This document shows positions 8,068 through 15,766 of a stretch of 35,534 bases of DNA, in pieces. The stretch covers positions 1 through 35,534 of the forward strand of contig JAJDEQ010000050.1 of the NCBI GenBank assembly GCA_029259695.1. The letters are read 5' to 3'. The position numbers and the translations under genes are program-made. Below the pieces are notes generated by a model. That model saw nothing but the letters and a program-made list of their open reading frames with translations. It did no database searches and was not told the origin of the DNA. The stretch's first letter is position 1; every line of letters begins with the position of its first letter. This stretch comes from Planctomycetota bacterium. GTDB lineage: Bacteria; Planctomycetota; B15-G4.

Positions 8068-9234
8068 TTGAATTGTCATGTCGTCGTCACGACCGCACCC
8101 GACATCGTCGGGGGGCTGGACGGACTCTGCGATCGGCTCGCGGCCCAACTCGACGGGCAGACCCCGGACCTGCTGCTCGCCTTCTACACACCCCACCATT
8201 CGGCCGAGATCCCCGCGCTGCGCGAGCGCCTGCTGGCGCGCTTCTCCCCCCGTGTGCTGCTCGGCAGTCCGGCCGCGGGAGTCGCCGGGGAGGACGTGGA
8301 GATCGAAGGCCAGGCGGGGTTCGCCCTGTGGGCCGCGTGCTGGCCCGGCGTGGAGTTGGTCCCGTTCCATCTGGCCACCGAGTTCGCCGGCGACGATTCC
8401 GACCCGGTGATCCACGGCTGGCCCGAGCAACTCCCGGACGACCCCGGCCTGTTGCTGCTGGCCGACGCCTACACCACACCCAGTGACGACCTGCTCAGCG
8501 GCTGCGCCGAGCGCTGGCCGGAGGCGCCCACGGTGGGCGGCCTGGCCAGCGGCACGAGCGGCCCGGGCGATGCGCAGTTCATGACCAACGCGGGCATCGT
8601 CGACTCGGGTTGCGTGGGCGTGGGCATCGGCGGCAGCGTGCGCATGGACCCCGTGGTCTCCCAGGGCTGCCGACCCGTGGGCCGGCACTTCGTGATCACC
8701 AGGGCCGAGAGCAACATGATGTTCACGCTCGGCGGCAAGCCGGCGCTGTCCCAGCTGAAGAACATCGTCGCGGAGTCCGAGCCGCGGGACCGCGAGCTGC
8801 TGCAGCGTGCACTGCACGTGGGCCGCGTCGTCGACGAACGCAAGAGCCGCTTCACCCAGGGCGATTTCCTCGTGCGCAACGTGATGAGCTACGACGCCGA
8901 GAGCGGCGCCGTCGCCATCAGCGACTACGTGCGCGCGGGGCAGACGATCCAGTTCATGGTGCGCGACGCCGCCGCGGCGTCGGACGAACTCACCCAGCTG
9001 CTCGCGCGCGAGAAGGAACGAGGCCCCGCACTGGGTGCGCTGCTGTTCTCGTGCAACGGGCGAGGCGAACGGTTCTTCGGGAAGCCGCATCACGACATCG
9101 GGCAGGTCCGCAGCCACCTGCCCGAGACGCCCACGGCCGGCATGTTCTGCGGCGGCGAGATCGGGCCGGTGGGCGGACAGCCCTTCCTGCACGGCTTCAC
9201 CGCCAGCATCGCGCTCTTCCGCGCGCGCAACTGA
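8068..9234 (+). CDS. Stand-alone FIST sensory-domain protein
   Basis: A 388-residue protein made almost entirely of the FIST N and FIST C domains, predicted cytosolic ligand-sensing modules that are often joined to signalling proteins. The N-terminal half contains 'DLLLAFYTPHHSAEIPAL' and 'RVLLGSPAAGVAGEDVE', typical of FIST N. The C-terminal half contains 'GALLFSCNGRGERFFGKPH' and 'TAGMFCGGEIGPVGG', the hallmark of FIST C. No histidine kinase, receptor or GGDEF part is attached, and there is no signal peptide. The start is TTG, supported by GGGAG at 8053-8057; no in-frame ATG is available nearby. Amino-acid or small-ligand sensing is the general proposal for the family; the ligand here is unknown. 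Confidence 0.9.
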   Translation: MNCHVVVTTAPDIVGGLDGLCDRLAAQLDGQTPDLLLAFYTPHHSAEIPALRERLLARFSPRVLLGSPAAGVAGEDVEIEGQAGFALWAACWPGVELVPFHLATEFAGDDSDPVIHGWPEQLPDDPGLLLLADAYTTPSDDLLSGCAERWPEAPTVGGLASGTSGPGDAQFMTNAGIVDSGCVGVGIGGSVRMDPVVSQGCRPVGRHFVITRAESNMMFTLGGKPALSQLKNIVAESEPRDRELLQRALHVGRVVDERKSRFTQGDFLVRNVMSYDAESGAVAISDYVRAGQTIQFMVRDAAAASDELTQLLAREKERGPALGALLFSCNGRGERFFGKPHHDIGQVRSHLPETPTAGMFCGGEIGPVGGQPFLHGFTASIALFRARN

Positions 9235-9255
9235 CGCGGACGACGGGCGCCGTGA

Positions 9256-10701
9256 TCAGACCGGCGCGGGGTACGCCTCCCGCGGTCGCGTCACGAGACT
9301 CACACCGACCAACGCCACCGTCGCCACGAGCACCGCCGGGATCACCGCGTCGATGCGCACCGACTCGGGCTGTCCGAGCATGCGCACCGCCCACTCGCTG
9401 CCACCGCCCGTCTTCCAGGCGATGGCCGTGGAGGTCGAGGCCACCAGGGACGCCACCGCTCCGGCGGGCGTCGCCCGCTTCCAGAAGATGGCCGCCAGCA
9501 GCACCGGCGTGATGCCCACGCCGTAGATCGTGTAGGCGAACAGGGCGATCTCGAAGAACCCGCTCGTGTCGAGCGCGAGCACGAAGGCGACGGCCGCCAG
9601 GACCCCGACCAGCACCCGCGCCATGCGCAGCAGGTGGGCATCGTCCGCATCGGGGCGCAGGAAGCGCTGGTACACGTCGCGCAGCAGGGAACTCGACGAG
9701 CTCAGCAGGAAACTATCGGCGGTGGACACGATCACGGCCAGGATCGTCGCCACCAGCAGCGCGCCCATGAACGGGGGCAGCTGGGTGAGACCCAGTTCGA
9801 GCACGATGTGACCCGGTTCGGCCAGGTCGGGCACCAGCGCGCGACCGCCCATGGCCAGCAGCAGGATGGCGCCGTCGATGAGCGCCACGCTGGGGATCAG
9901 CAGCAGCACCGCGGTGCGCGCGGCCCGGGTGCTCCTGGCCGACAGGAAGCGCTGGTGCAGGTTGGCATCGCCGATCATGAGCAGGAACGACGGCAACAGG
10001 ATCGACGCCAGGCCGAACCACGAGTAGTGCCCCCCGACCGAGCGGCCGGCCTCGGGCAGCGCCGCGCGCACCGCGTCGATGCCGCCCGCCGCGACGTAGA
10101 TCAGCGGCAACGCGACGATCACGCCGACGAGCATCAGCAGGCCGTTGAAGGTGTCGGTGATGGCCACGCTCATCAAACCCGCCAGGGCCGTGTAGACCGC
10201 GATGAACACGCCGATCACGAGCATCGCCGGCACGTGCAGGTCGGCACCCGCCTGCACCAGCCCGGCGTGTTCGAACAGACGTTCGAGCACCGCCGCTCCC
10301 GCGCGCAGCTGATAGGACACGATGACCACGTAGGCGGTGACCAGCGTGAGCGTGGCCAACACCCGCGCCGGCACGCCGAAGCGCTCCTCGATCAGGTCCT
10401 GGAGCGTGAAGCGCCCCGCGGCCCGGACCCGGCCGGAGAGCACCACCAGCACGCCCAGGCCGAGCACCGCCGACAACGGCACGACGAGCGCCGGCAACCC
10501 GCGCAGGTAGGCCTCCTCGGCGTTCCCGAAGATCGAGCCGGTGCCGGTCCAGGTGGCCAGCAGCGTGCCCACGAGCACCGGCACGCCGAGCGAGCGACCG
10601 GCCAGGATGAAGCCGGTCTCGTCGTGGACACGACGCGACTTGACCACCCCCACGGCGATCAGGCCCGTCAGGTAGAGCGCGACAAGGACGACGGCCAGCA
10701 T
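9256..10701 (-). CDS. Sodium:solute symporter family protein
   Basis: A 481-residue inner-membrane protein of the SSS family, which couples sodium entry to uptake of sugars, amino acids, vitamins or carboxylates. It has about 13 hydrophobic helices. The front is diagnostic: 'DETGFILAGRSLGVPVLVGT' followed by 'ATWTGTGSIFGNAEEAY', the sodium-binding TM1 region, and later 'GRFTLQDLIEERFG' of the loop and helix 3. No extra signalling domain is attached. The ATG at 10701 is preceded at 6 nt by TAGACT, suggesting a leaderless transcript. It is divergent from the secreted hydrolase and converges with the FIST gene. The substrate cannot be read from the sequence. Confidence 0.92.
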   Translation of the reverse strand: MLAVVLVALYLTGLIAVGVVKSRRVHDETGFILAGRSLGVPVLVGTLLATWTGTGSIFGNAEEAYLRGLPALVVPLSAVLGLGVLVVLSGRVRAAGRFTLQDLIEERFGVPARVLATLTLVTAYVVIVSYQLRAGAAVLERLFEHAGLVQAGADLHVPAMLVIGVFIAVYTALAGLMSVAITDTFNGLLMLVGVIVALPLIYVAAGGIDAVRAALPEAGRSVGGHYSWFGLASILLPSFLLMIGDANLHQRFLSARSTRAARTAVLLLIPSVALIDGAILLLAMGGRALVPDLAEPGHIVLELGLTQLPPFMGALLVATILAVIVSTADSFLLSSSSSLLRDVYQRFLRPDADDAHLLRMARVLVGVLAAVAFVLALDTSGFFEIALFAYTIYGVGITPVLLAAIFWKRATPAGAVASLVASTSTAIAWKTGGGSEWAVRMLGQPESVRIDAVIPAVLVATVALVGVSLVTRPREAYPAPV

Positions 10702-10707
10702 CGCGAC

Positions 10708-10713
10708 AGTCTA
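10708..10713 (-). promoter_or_regulatory. Candidate leaderless promoter (-10 box) of the symporter gene
   Basis: TAGACT on the minus strand is separated from the ATG at 10701 by only GTCGCG. A start of transcription 6-7 nt downstream would coincide with the start codon. No Shine-Dalgarno sequence is present. Confidence 0.45.
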
Positions 10714-10766
10714 GCCACCGCGCGTCGCGATCGCCTGCCCGCGCACACCCCCACCTCCCGGTCGGA

Positions 10767-10772
10767 TAGACT
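10767..10772 (+). promoter_or_regulatory. Candidate leaderless promoter (-10 box) of the secreted hydrolase gene
   Basis: TAGACT, identical to the box on the opposite strand 54 bp away, lies 8 nt before the ATG at 10781. No ribosome-binding sequence is present between them. Confidence 0.45.
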
Positions 10773-10780
10773 GCGCTCCC

Positions 10781-12289
10781 ATGACGACTCCCCTGCTGAT
10801 GGTTGTCCTGTCGCTCGTCGTCGGCCAGGTCGGCGCAGCCGACGGCGTCGACCCGATCGAGACCCACGCACGCGGCCCGTACGAGGTGGGCTCCTGGGAC
10901 TGGGACTTCGGGCCGCTGCAGCTGACCCCCGTGGTCGGCACCAACCCCCTCGCGGTGCAGCACTTCGGCACGGGTCGCTACCCGATCGGACTCCCCGGCT
11001 CGGAACTCCCGGCGCCCTTCATCGTCTTCGCTCACGGTCGCTTCCAGAGCGCGCCGTTCACCGGCACCAACCACACGCAGGCGAGCTACCTGCTCGACCA
11101 CCTGGCCTCGTGGGGCTTCGTCGTCGTGTCGGTGAACCTGGACGTCGTGGGACAGTTCGCCTTCCCGGCGGCCATCCCCCAGCGGGGCGAGTTGATCCAC
11201 GCCACGATCGACCGTTTCGACGACCAGGACCAGGACGACCTGTTCTTCGACATGAGCCGCATCGGCCTGGTGGGACACAGTCGCGGCGGCGAGGGCGTGG
11301 TCGCCGCGTACGTGGACAACCCCGACAGCCGTGAGATCCACGCCGTCGCCACCATCGCCCCCACCGACTTCGAGGAGTACTCCTTCTCCGGTGTGCACTA
11401 CCTCGGGCTCTACGGCAGCAAGGACGGGGACGTCAACAACGGCTGGCCGATCAAGGTCTACGAGCGCTCGACCGGCCGACACAAGGCCTTCCAGTACATC
11501 GAGGGCGCCAACCACTTCTGGTTCACGGACTCGATCCAGTTCACCGGGGAAGGCAACGGACTGATCACGCGTGAACAGCACCACGAGATCGCCTGGACCT
11601 ACATCACGCACTTCCTGCGTGAGACCGTGGGTGACCGCGCGCCGGGCCGCTTCGGGGAGTTGTCCGACGGGCCTTCGCTGTTCCCGGTCACCGACTCGGC
11701 GGACATCCACCCGATGTACTTCGACCCCGACGGCCTCGTGGTCAACAACCACCAGCAGTGGCCGCTCGACCCCAGCATGAACACCCTGGGGCTGGTCACC
11801 GCCGGGAGCATGTTGCTCGAACTCTCCGAGAGCAGCCTGAACAGCCCGGGCGCCACCTTCTATCACCCGACCTTCGCCATGCGCGCTCGCTTCGACACGG
11901 CCCTGGGCACGCCGTTGTACGTCGAGGAACTCGAACCGGGCACCGACGCGAGCCCCTTCGACTACCTCTCGCTGCGCGTCATGCAGCCCTTGGGGAGCGA
12001 CCTCAACACGGCCGGCCAGGTGCAGGACATGCGCCTGGCGCTGGTGGACATGCGCAACAACGTGGCCGCCCTCACGCTGTCGGACTACGGCACGATCCCG
12101 TGGCCCGTCACCCACGCCGGCTTCGCGTTCCCGGAGAAGAGCGTGCTGCGCACCTCGCGTCTCCCGCTGGACGACTTCGTCGCGGCGAACCCCGAACTGC
12201 AACTGAACGACCTGCGCCTGGTGGCCCTCGTCTTCGACCAGACGACGGTCGGCGAGGTGCGCGTCGACGACATCGCCTTCACGAGGTGA
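10781..12289 (+). CDS. Secreted chlorophyllase/PET-hydrolase-like alpha/beta hydrolase
   Basis: A 502-residue exported hydrolase. A signal peptide covers about residues 1-19. The alpha/beta-hydrolase domain spans about 45-290: oxyanion region 'FIVFAHGRF' (80-88), nucleophile elbow 'GHSRGGEG' with Ser167, acid in 'YGSKDGD' (Asp215 or Asp217) and catalytic His245 in 'GANHFWF'. The arrangement matches the chlorophyllase / PAF-acetylhydrolase / polyester hydrolase group. The remaining 200 residues form a second, beta-rich domain ending in 'EVRVDDIAFTR', similar in style to carbohydrate-binding or jelly-roll modules. The stop is 4 nt before the IPT/TIG gene, so both are co-translated. The likely target is an ester in an exopolymer; this is inference. 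Confidence 0.85.
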   Translation: MTTPLLMVVLSLVVGQVGAADGVDPIETHARGPYEVGSWDWDFGPLQLTPVVGTNPLAVQHFGTGRYPIGLPGSELPAPFIVFAHGRFQSAPFTGTNHTQASYLLDHLASWGFVVVSVNLDVVGQFAFPAAIPQRGELIHATIDRFDDQDQDDLFFDMSRIGLVGHSRGGEGVVAAYVDNPDSREIHAVATIAPTDFEEYSFSGVHYLGLYGSKDGDVNNGWPIKVYERSTGRHKAFQYIEGANHFWFTDSIQFTGEGNGLITREQHHEIAWTYITHFLRETVGDRAPGRFGELSDGPSLFPVTDSADIHPMYFDPDGLVVNNHQQWPLDPSMNTLGLVTAGSMLLELSESSLNSPGATFYHPTFAMRARFDTALGTPLYVEELEPGTDASPFDYLSLRVMQPLGSDLNTAGQVQDMRLALVDMRNNVAALTLSDYGTIPWPVTHAGFAFPEKSVLRTSRLPLDDFVAANPELQLNDLRLVALVFDQTTVGEVRVDDIAFTR

Positions 12290-12293
12290 GCTC

Positions 12294-12683
12294 ATGAAGT
12301 ACACCCTCGCCTGTGTCCTCGCCCTCGCGCTGCTCGGCCTCGGCCAATGGCTGCTCGCCGAGCCGGTCCGAGCCGAACACGAGACCCCCGCTGACATCGG
12401 CCTGTCCGAGATTCGCGTGGACGTCGTCGACCTCGCCATGGCGGGGTACGACGAGCACCTCGACCGACGGGTGACCGTGCACGGCGGCCCGTTCTTCGGC
12501 ACGGCCTTCGGTCCCGAGGTGACCTTCGTGCTGCCCGACGGCGAGTCCCTGCGGGCAGCGGTCGTCGTGCTGGAGAACGAGCGCACCCTCGTGGCCTATC
12601 CGCCCCCGGGCGTGCGGGGCAGCGTCGAGGTCCGGGTGGAGAACCCCGACCGCGCCCTGATCCAGGGCGTGACGCAGCTCTGA
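12294..12683 (+). CDS. Small secreted IPT/TIG-domain protein
   Basis: A 129-residue protein with a signal peptide (about 1-28) and a single immunoglobulin-like IPT/TIG domain at about 55-120. The domain is seen in 'RVTVHGGPFFGTAFGPEV', 'NERTLVAYPPPGVRG' and the closing strand 'VEVRVENPDRA'. IPT/TIG folds mediate protein-protein or protein-surface contacts. Its ribosome-binding sequence AGGTGAG overlaps the end of the hydrolase gene, and the start is 4 nt after that stop, so the two are probably made together. A partner or attachment role for the hydrolase is inferred from this coupling only. Confidence 0.75.
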   Translation: MKYTLACVLALALLGLGQWLLAEPVRAEHETPADIGLSEIRVDVVDLAMAGYDEHLDRRVTVHGGPFFGTAFGPEVTFVLPDGESLRAAVVVLENERTLVAYPPPGVRGSVEVRVENPDRALIQGVTQL

Positions 12684-12840
12684 CATCGGCCGGTCTCCGA
12701 TCCAGGGCACGAGCGCACGCGCCGCGCAGGACGGTCCCCCCGACGAGTCGCGGGCCCATGCAGCGGAGGCCGTCGTCGACCGCCGCCGTGATCGGGAGAC
12801 GCCCCCCGGCCGTCCCCTGTCCGAGCGGCGCGTCGCCCTC

Positions 12841-13974
12841 GTGCACCACTGGCTCGTGTCGCGCCGCGGCGGCGAACGGGTCCTGCACGCGCTGGCCGCC
12901 CTGACTCCCGGCGCCCCGCTGTACACCCTCGTGCACGACCCGCACCGATCGCCCGCGCCGATCGACGTGTCACGCGTCGTGACCAGCCCGCTCGCCCGCC
13001 TGCCGTTCGCCCGGCAGACCTTCCGCGCATGGCTGCCCTGCATGCACCACGCGTATCGGCACTTCGACCTCGCGGGCCACGAGCTCGTCATCTCCAGCGA
13101 TGCCTGTCTGGCGAAGACGGTGCGCGTCCCCCCCGGGGCGATCCACGTCTGTTACTGCTACAGCCCCGTGCGTTACGCCTGGCAACTGGAGACGACGTAC
13201 CTGCAACGCGCGGTGCCCTGGCTGTTGCGGCCGCTCGCACGCGCCGTCATGAAGTGCGTGCGCCGGACCGACTACCTGGCCGCACAGCAGGTTGATCACT
13301 TCATCGCCATCTCGCAGACGGTCGCCCGGCGCATCGAGAGATGTTACGGGCGCACACCCCTCGCCGTCGTCCCGCCACCGGTGGACACCGAGTTCTTCCG
13401 TCCGGACCTGGCGCCCCGACCCGAGGTGGATGCGGACCATCGGCCCTACCTGCTGCTGGGCGCGAACGTGCCCTACAAACGCACCGAGGACGGCGTGGAG
13501 GCCTGTCGCCGACTCGATCGAGCGCTGATCGTCGCCGGGAGCAATCGTGGCCGCCGGCGGCTCCAGCGCCTGGCGGGACCCCGCACGCGCTTCGTCGACG
13601 ACCCCGACGACGAGACCGTGCGCGATCTCTACCGGAGTTGCCGCGCCTTGCTGTTTCCCGGCGAAGAGGACTTCGGGCTGGTCCCGGTGGAGGCCATGGC
13701 CTGCGGGCGACCGGTCGTGGCGCTCGGTCGGGGCGGCGCGAGCGAGACGGTCGTCGACGGACACACGGGCGTGCTGTACCCCACGCCCGGGGTCGAGGCG
13801 CTGCTCGAAGCGTTGCAGCGCTTCGAGCAGATCGAGGCTCGACTCGACCCGGAACAGGCGGTCGCCCGGGCGTCTCGTTTCAGCCGCGCGGCGTTCGATC
13901 AACGCATGCGCGCCGTGCTCGAGGACGTCGCCGACCGCATCCCGAGCCGCGTGCCCGGCGAGCCGCTCGCGTAG
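12841..13974 (+). CDS. Family 4 glycosyltransferase (GT-B), start uncertain
   Basis: Cytosolic GT-B glycosyltransferase that transfers a sugar from an activated donor, probably to a cell-surface glycan. The C-terminal domain holds 'RPYLLLGANVPYKRTEDGVEA', split at 200-220, and the EX7E donor motif 'GEEDFGLVPVEAMACGRP', followed by 'GGASETVVDGHTG'. The GTG at 12841 is the first ordinary start codon, but homologues begin a few residues earlier with the first strand, seen here as 'RRVALVHHWL'. The frame is open back to a stop at 12670-12672 without any ATG, GTG or TTG; only a CTG (12817) is available. An indel near the C6 run at 12802-12807 would connect it to an ATG (12758) or GTG (12788) in another frame. 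The enzyme class is secure, the N-terminus is not. Confidence 0.85.
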   Translation: MHHWLVSRRGGERVLHALAALTPGAPLYTLVHDPHRSPAPIDVSRVVTSPLARLPFARQTFRAWLPCMHHAYRHFDLAGHELVISSDACLAKTVRVPPGAIHVCYCYSPVRYAWQLETTYLQRAVPWLLRPLARAVMKCVRRTDYLAAQQVDHFIAISQTVARRIERCYGRTPLAVVPPPVDTEFFRPDLAPRPEVDADHRPYLLLGANVPYKRTEDGVEACRRLDRALIVAGSNRGRRRLQRLAGPRTRFVDDPDDETVRDLYRSCRALLFPGEEDFGLVPVEAMACGRPVVALGRGGASETVVDGHTGVLYPTPGVEALLEALQRFEQIEARLDPEQAVARASRFSRAAFDQRMRAVLEDVADRIPSRVPGEPLA

Positions 13975-14048
13975 GGCGTCGCCTCGCGTCACGCGGCTCG
14001 CGGGTGCGACCGCGCCAGCGTTCGCGATTCGTGTTTGTACCCGTCACA

Positions 14049-14063
14049 GGAACACTCTGTTCC
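14049..14063. promoter_or_regulatory. 15-bp palindrome GGAACA-CTC-TGTTCC
   Basis: Perfect 6-bp arms with a 3-bp centre. It is operator-like, but lies 75 bp after the glycosyltransferase stop and over 300 bp before the next gene. The spacing does not match the Gram-positive LexA box. Confidence 0.35.
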
Positions 14064-14068
14064 GAGTG

Positions 14069-14100
14069 CAGCAACACGTTGTTTCACTTACAGCAACACG
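14069..14100. repeat. Direct repeat cagcaacacg, two copies 22 bp apart
   Basis: Identical 10-mers at 14069-14078 and 14091-14100. The spacing is close to two helical turns, as expected for a tandem operator. Confidence 0.45.
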
Positions 14101-14264
14101 AGTCAAAACGGCTCCCGTTCGTGCACCACGGTGCGTACCCTCTCACGCGCAACGTGCTCGAAGTAACGCACGTGCGGGGGCTGCGACAACTTCTCGACGG
14201 GGGAGTCACTTCGCGTGCGCGCGACAACCGCGCGCCGTATTCCGCCATTCCTGTTCCGCACGTC

Positions 14265-14336
14265 CGTTCAACCGGCCGCTCGACGGTTCGTTTCAACGCT
14301 CGTGCAAGGGTTCGTTCAACAAGTCTGTCCACCGAG
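14265..14336. repeat. 12-bp degenerate tandem repeat upstream of the toxin-antitoxin fusion
   Basis: Six 12-bp units begin at 14265, 14277, 14289, 14301, 14313 and 14325. The odd-numbered units are the most alike (cgttcaaccggc, cgtttcaacgct, cgttcaacaagt). The array ends 39 bp before the start codon and could be an operator or a decayed coding repeat. Confidence 0.45.
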
Positions 14337-14375
14337 TGCGCGATCGCGCAGCGCACCGGTCTCACGGAGGTGTCA

Positions 14376-15206
14376 GTGCCGCCAGCGAAGGTCGTGCTCA
14401 TGCGGGAGAAGAGCGGGAGGGTGCCCCTGCTCGACTGGCTCGACCGCCTTCCGCGCAGGGCACGCGACAAGTGCATCGTGCGCGTCGAGCGCCTGGCGGC
14501 TCAGGGCACGGCACTCACCCGGCCGGACAGCGTGTCCCTCGGCAACGACCTGCGCGAACTGCGTGCGAGCCACATGGGCATCCGCTACCGCATGGTCTAC
14601 TTCCCGGGGCAGGTGGGCGCCGCCGAGGAACCTCAGGGGCTCGTGATCTCCCATGGAGCCGAGCGGCTGCGCGACACGACGTCGGCGGAGATCGAACGCG
14701 CACTGCGTTCGAGGAGCGCCTACGAGCAGGCACCGCGGTTGCGAGTGCACGCACCCCCACTGGTGGACCAACAGGGGCGCGAACACCCCACCGACGATGC
14801 CGTCGAGATCCTGCACGAGCGCTACGTGGGCTCCGACCTGGAGCGCGTGGCCGACCTGCGGGCCGCCCGGGTGGGCGCAGCCGTCGCGCGCCGGCTCCAG
14901 GACCTCAGACGCAGCGTCAACTACACCCAGCGTGAGCTGGCCGCGCTGGTCAACACCAGCCCGTCGGTGATCTGTCGCCTGGAGGCCGACGAGTACGAGG
15001 CCCAGGGCCTGGCCACGCTGCACCGTCTGGCCGCCGGCCTGGCCTGCCGCATCGAGATCCGCTTCGTGCCCATCGACGACGCCACGGACGCGCAACCAGG
15101 GCTCACCAAAGCTGAGCTCACCAAAGCCGGGCTCACCAAAGCCGGGCTCACCGAACCCGGGGACCCGGATCCCTCAGGGGGACCGGATCACTCGGGGCGC
15201 AAGTAG
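14376..15206 (+). CDS. Fused HigB/Gp49-like toxin and Xre/HigA-like antitoxin in one polypeptide
   Basis: A 276-residue protein that joins both halves of a type II toxin-antitoxin pair. Residues 6-115 match the Gp49/RelE-type toxin: 'PLLDWLDRLPRRARDK', 'LGNDLRELRASHMGIRYRMV' and 'GLVISHGAERLRDTTSAEIE', the usual mRNA-interferase layout. Residues 135-165 ('DAVEILHERYVG...') and the helix-turn-helix at about 170-232 ('YTQRELAALVNTSPSVICRL', then 'RIEIRFVP') match the Xre antitoxin normally encoded by the next gene. No stop separates them. The C-terminus carries four 'GLTKA'-like pentapeptides. The GTG start is fixed by GGAGG at 14366-14370. The 3' end overlaps the opposing DUF309 gene by 19 bp. 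The domain calls are strong; whether the toxin is active or self-neutralised is unknown. Confidence 0.85.
   Translation: MPPAKVVLMREKSGRVPLLDWLDRLPRRARDKCIVRVERLAAQGTALTRPDSVSLGNDLRELRASHMGIRYRMVYFPGQVGAAEEPQGLVISHGAERLRDTTSAEIERALRSRSAYEQAPRLRVHAPPLVDQQGREHPTDDAVEILHERYVGSDLERVADLRAARVGAAVARRLQDLRRSVNYTQRELAALVNTSPSVICRLEADEYEAQGLATLHRLAAGLACRIEIRFVPIDDATDAQPGLTKAELTKAGLTKAGLTEPGDPDPSGGPDHSGRK
15099..15158 (+). repeat. 15-bp tandem repeat encoding GLTKA pentapeptides
   Basis: Four 15-bp units start at 15099, 15114, 15129 and 15144, consensus gggctcaccaaagcc. They encode GLTKA, ELTKA, GLTKA and GLTEP near the C-terminus of the toxin-antitoxin fusion, outside both domains. Confidence 0.8.
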
Positions 15207-15754
15207 AACCCGTTGATCGCGCGCGGGTCGTCCGTGCCGGCTGAGCGACCGAGGAGTTGTTCGGCCGCCTTGCGGACGGCCTCCAGCTCCAGGCCGCACA
15301 CCCGATCCCCACCCGCTGCGCGTGCGCGACCAAGGTAGTCGACAGCCGTGACCAGCAGTCGCGCGGCCGGCCCCGCGTGTCCCCGTTCGACGTTCAGTGC
15401 GCACGCCGCCAGTTGGATCAGTCCCTTGAGCAGGTCGAACTGGACCTCGTCCCGATCGCGGCACACGTGCCAGAGGCTCTCCCACTCCTCGTGGGCCTCC
15501 CACCACCAACCGCGATTGAAGAAGTCGAGGCCGCGCAGGTAGCTGGGACTGTCGCGCCAGTCGTCCCGGCTGACGAAGGCCGGTGGCGCGTGACTCTCGC
15601 CGAAGGCCCAGCCGCCTTCCTGCTTGTAGGGGTGGGGCGTGTGCCCCGGCACGAAACGGTACGGCGGGAAGGGCTCGTCCGGCAGGAACAGCGGTGGTGC
15701 ATCCGCGGCACCATCCACGGGACGTTGGACCGGTTGCGGTCGACTGGTGGTCAA
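15188..15754 (-). CDS. DUF309 family protein
   Basis: A 188-residue protein with the helical DUF309 domain at about 80-165: 'GLDFFNRGWWWEAHEEWESLW' spans the core, then 'LLKGLIQLAACALN', which contains the family's conserved WEAHE and GLIQLA motifs. The biochemical role of the family is not established. The N-terminal 75 residues are Pro- and aromatic-rich and end in a conserved-looking 'RFVPGHTPHPYKQ'. The start is 12 nt after the stop of dus, so both are in one transcript. The 3' end overlaps the converging toxin-antitoxin gene by 19 bp. Confidence 0.85.
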   Translation of the reverse strand: MTTSRPQPVQRPVDGAADAPPLFLPDEPFPPYRFVPGHTPHPYKQEGGWAFGESHAPPAFVSRDDWRDSPSYLRGLDFFNRGWWWEAHEEWESLWHVCRDRDEVQFDLLKGLIQLAACALNVERGHAGPAARLLVTAVDYLGRARAAGGDRVCGLELEAVRKAAEQLLGRSAGTDDPRAINGFYLRPE

Positions 15755-15766
15755 GGGTGGGCTCCG

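Larger units (their letters stand above)
13975..14375. other. 401-bp intergenic region upstream of the toxin-antitoxin fusion
   Basis: No gene recognised. It is less GC-biased than its surroundings and carries several small repeats: a palindrome GGAACA-CTC-TGTTCC (14049-14063), two copies of cagcaacacg 22 bp apart (14069 and 14091), and a 12-bp degenerate tandem array (14265-14336) just before the toxin start. It probably holds the promoter and operator of the fusion gene. Confidence 0.5.

Noticed and set aside
9713..12586. Open frame of about 950 codons on the minus strand
   Set aside because: It runs antisense to the secreted hydrolase and out of frame through the symporter; no domain is visible.
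14049..14063. Palindrome considered as a LexA (SOS) box
   Set aside because: The GAAC and GTTC halves are 5 bp apart rather than 4, and no SOS gene follows.
13341..14375. N-terminal extension of the toxin-antitoxin frame back to 13341
   Set aside because: The frame is open by GC bias and overlaps the glycosyltransferase; GGAGG and the GTG at 14376 fit the toxin domain start.
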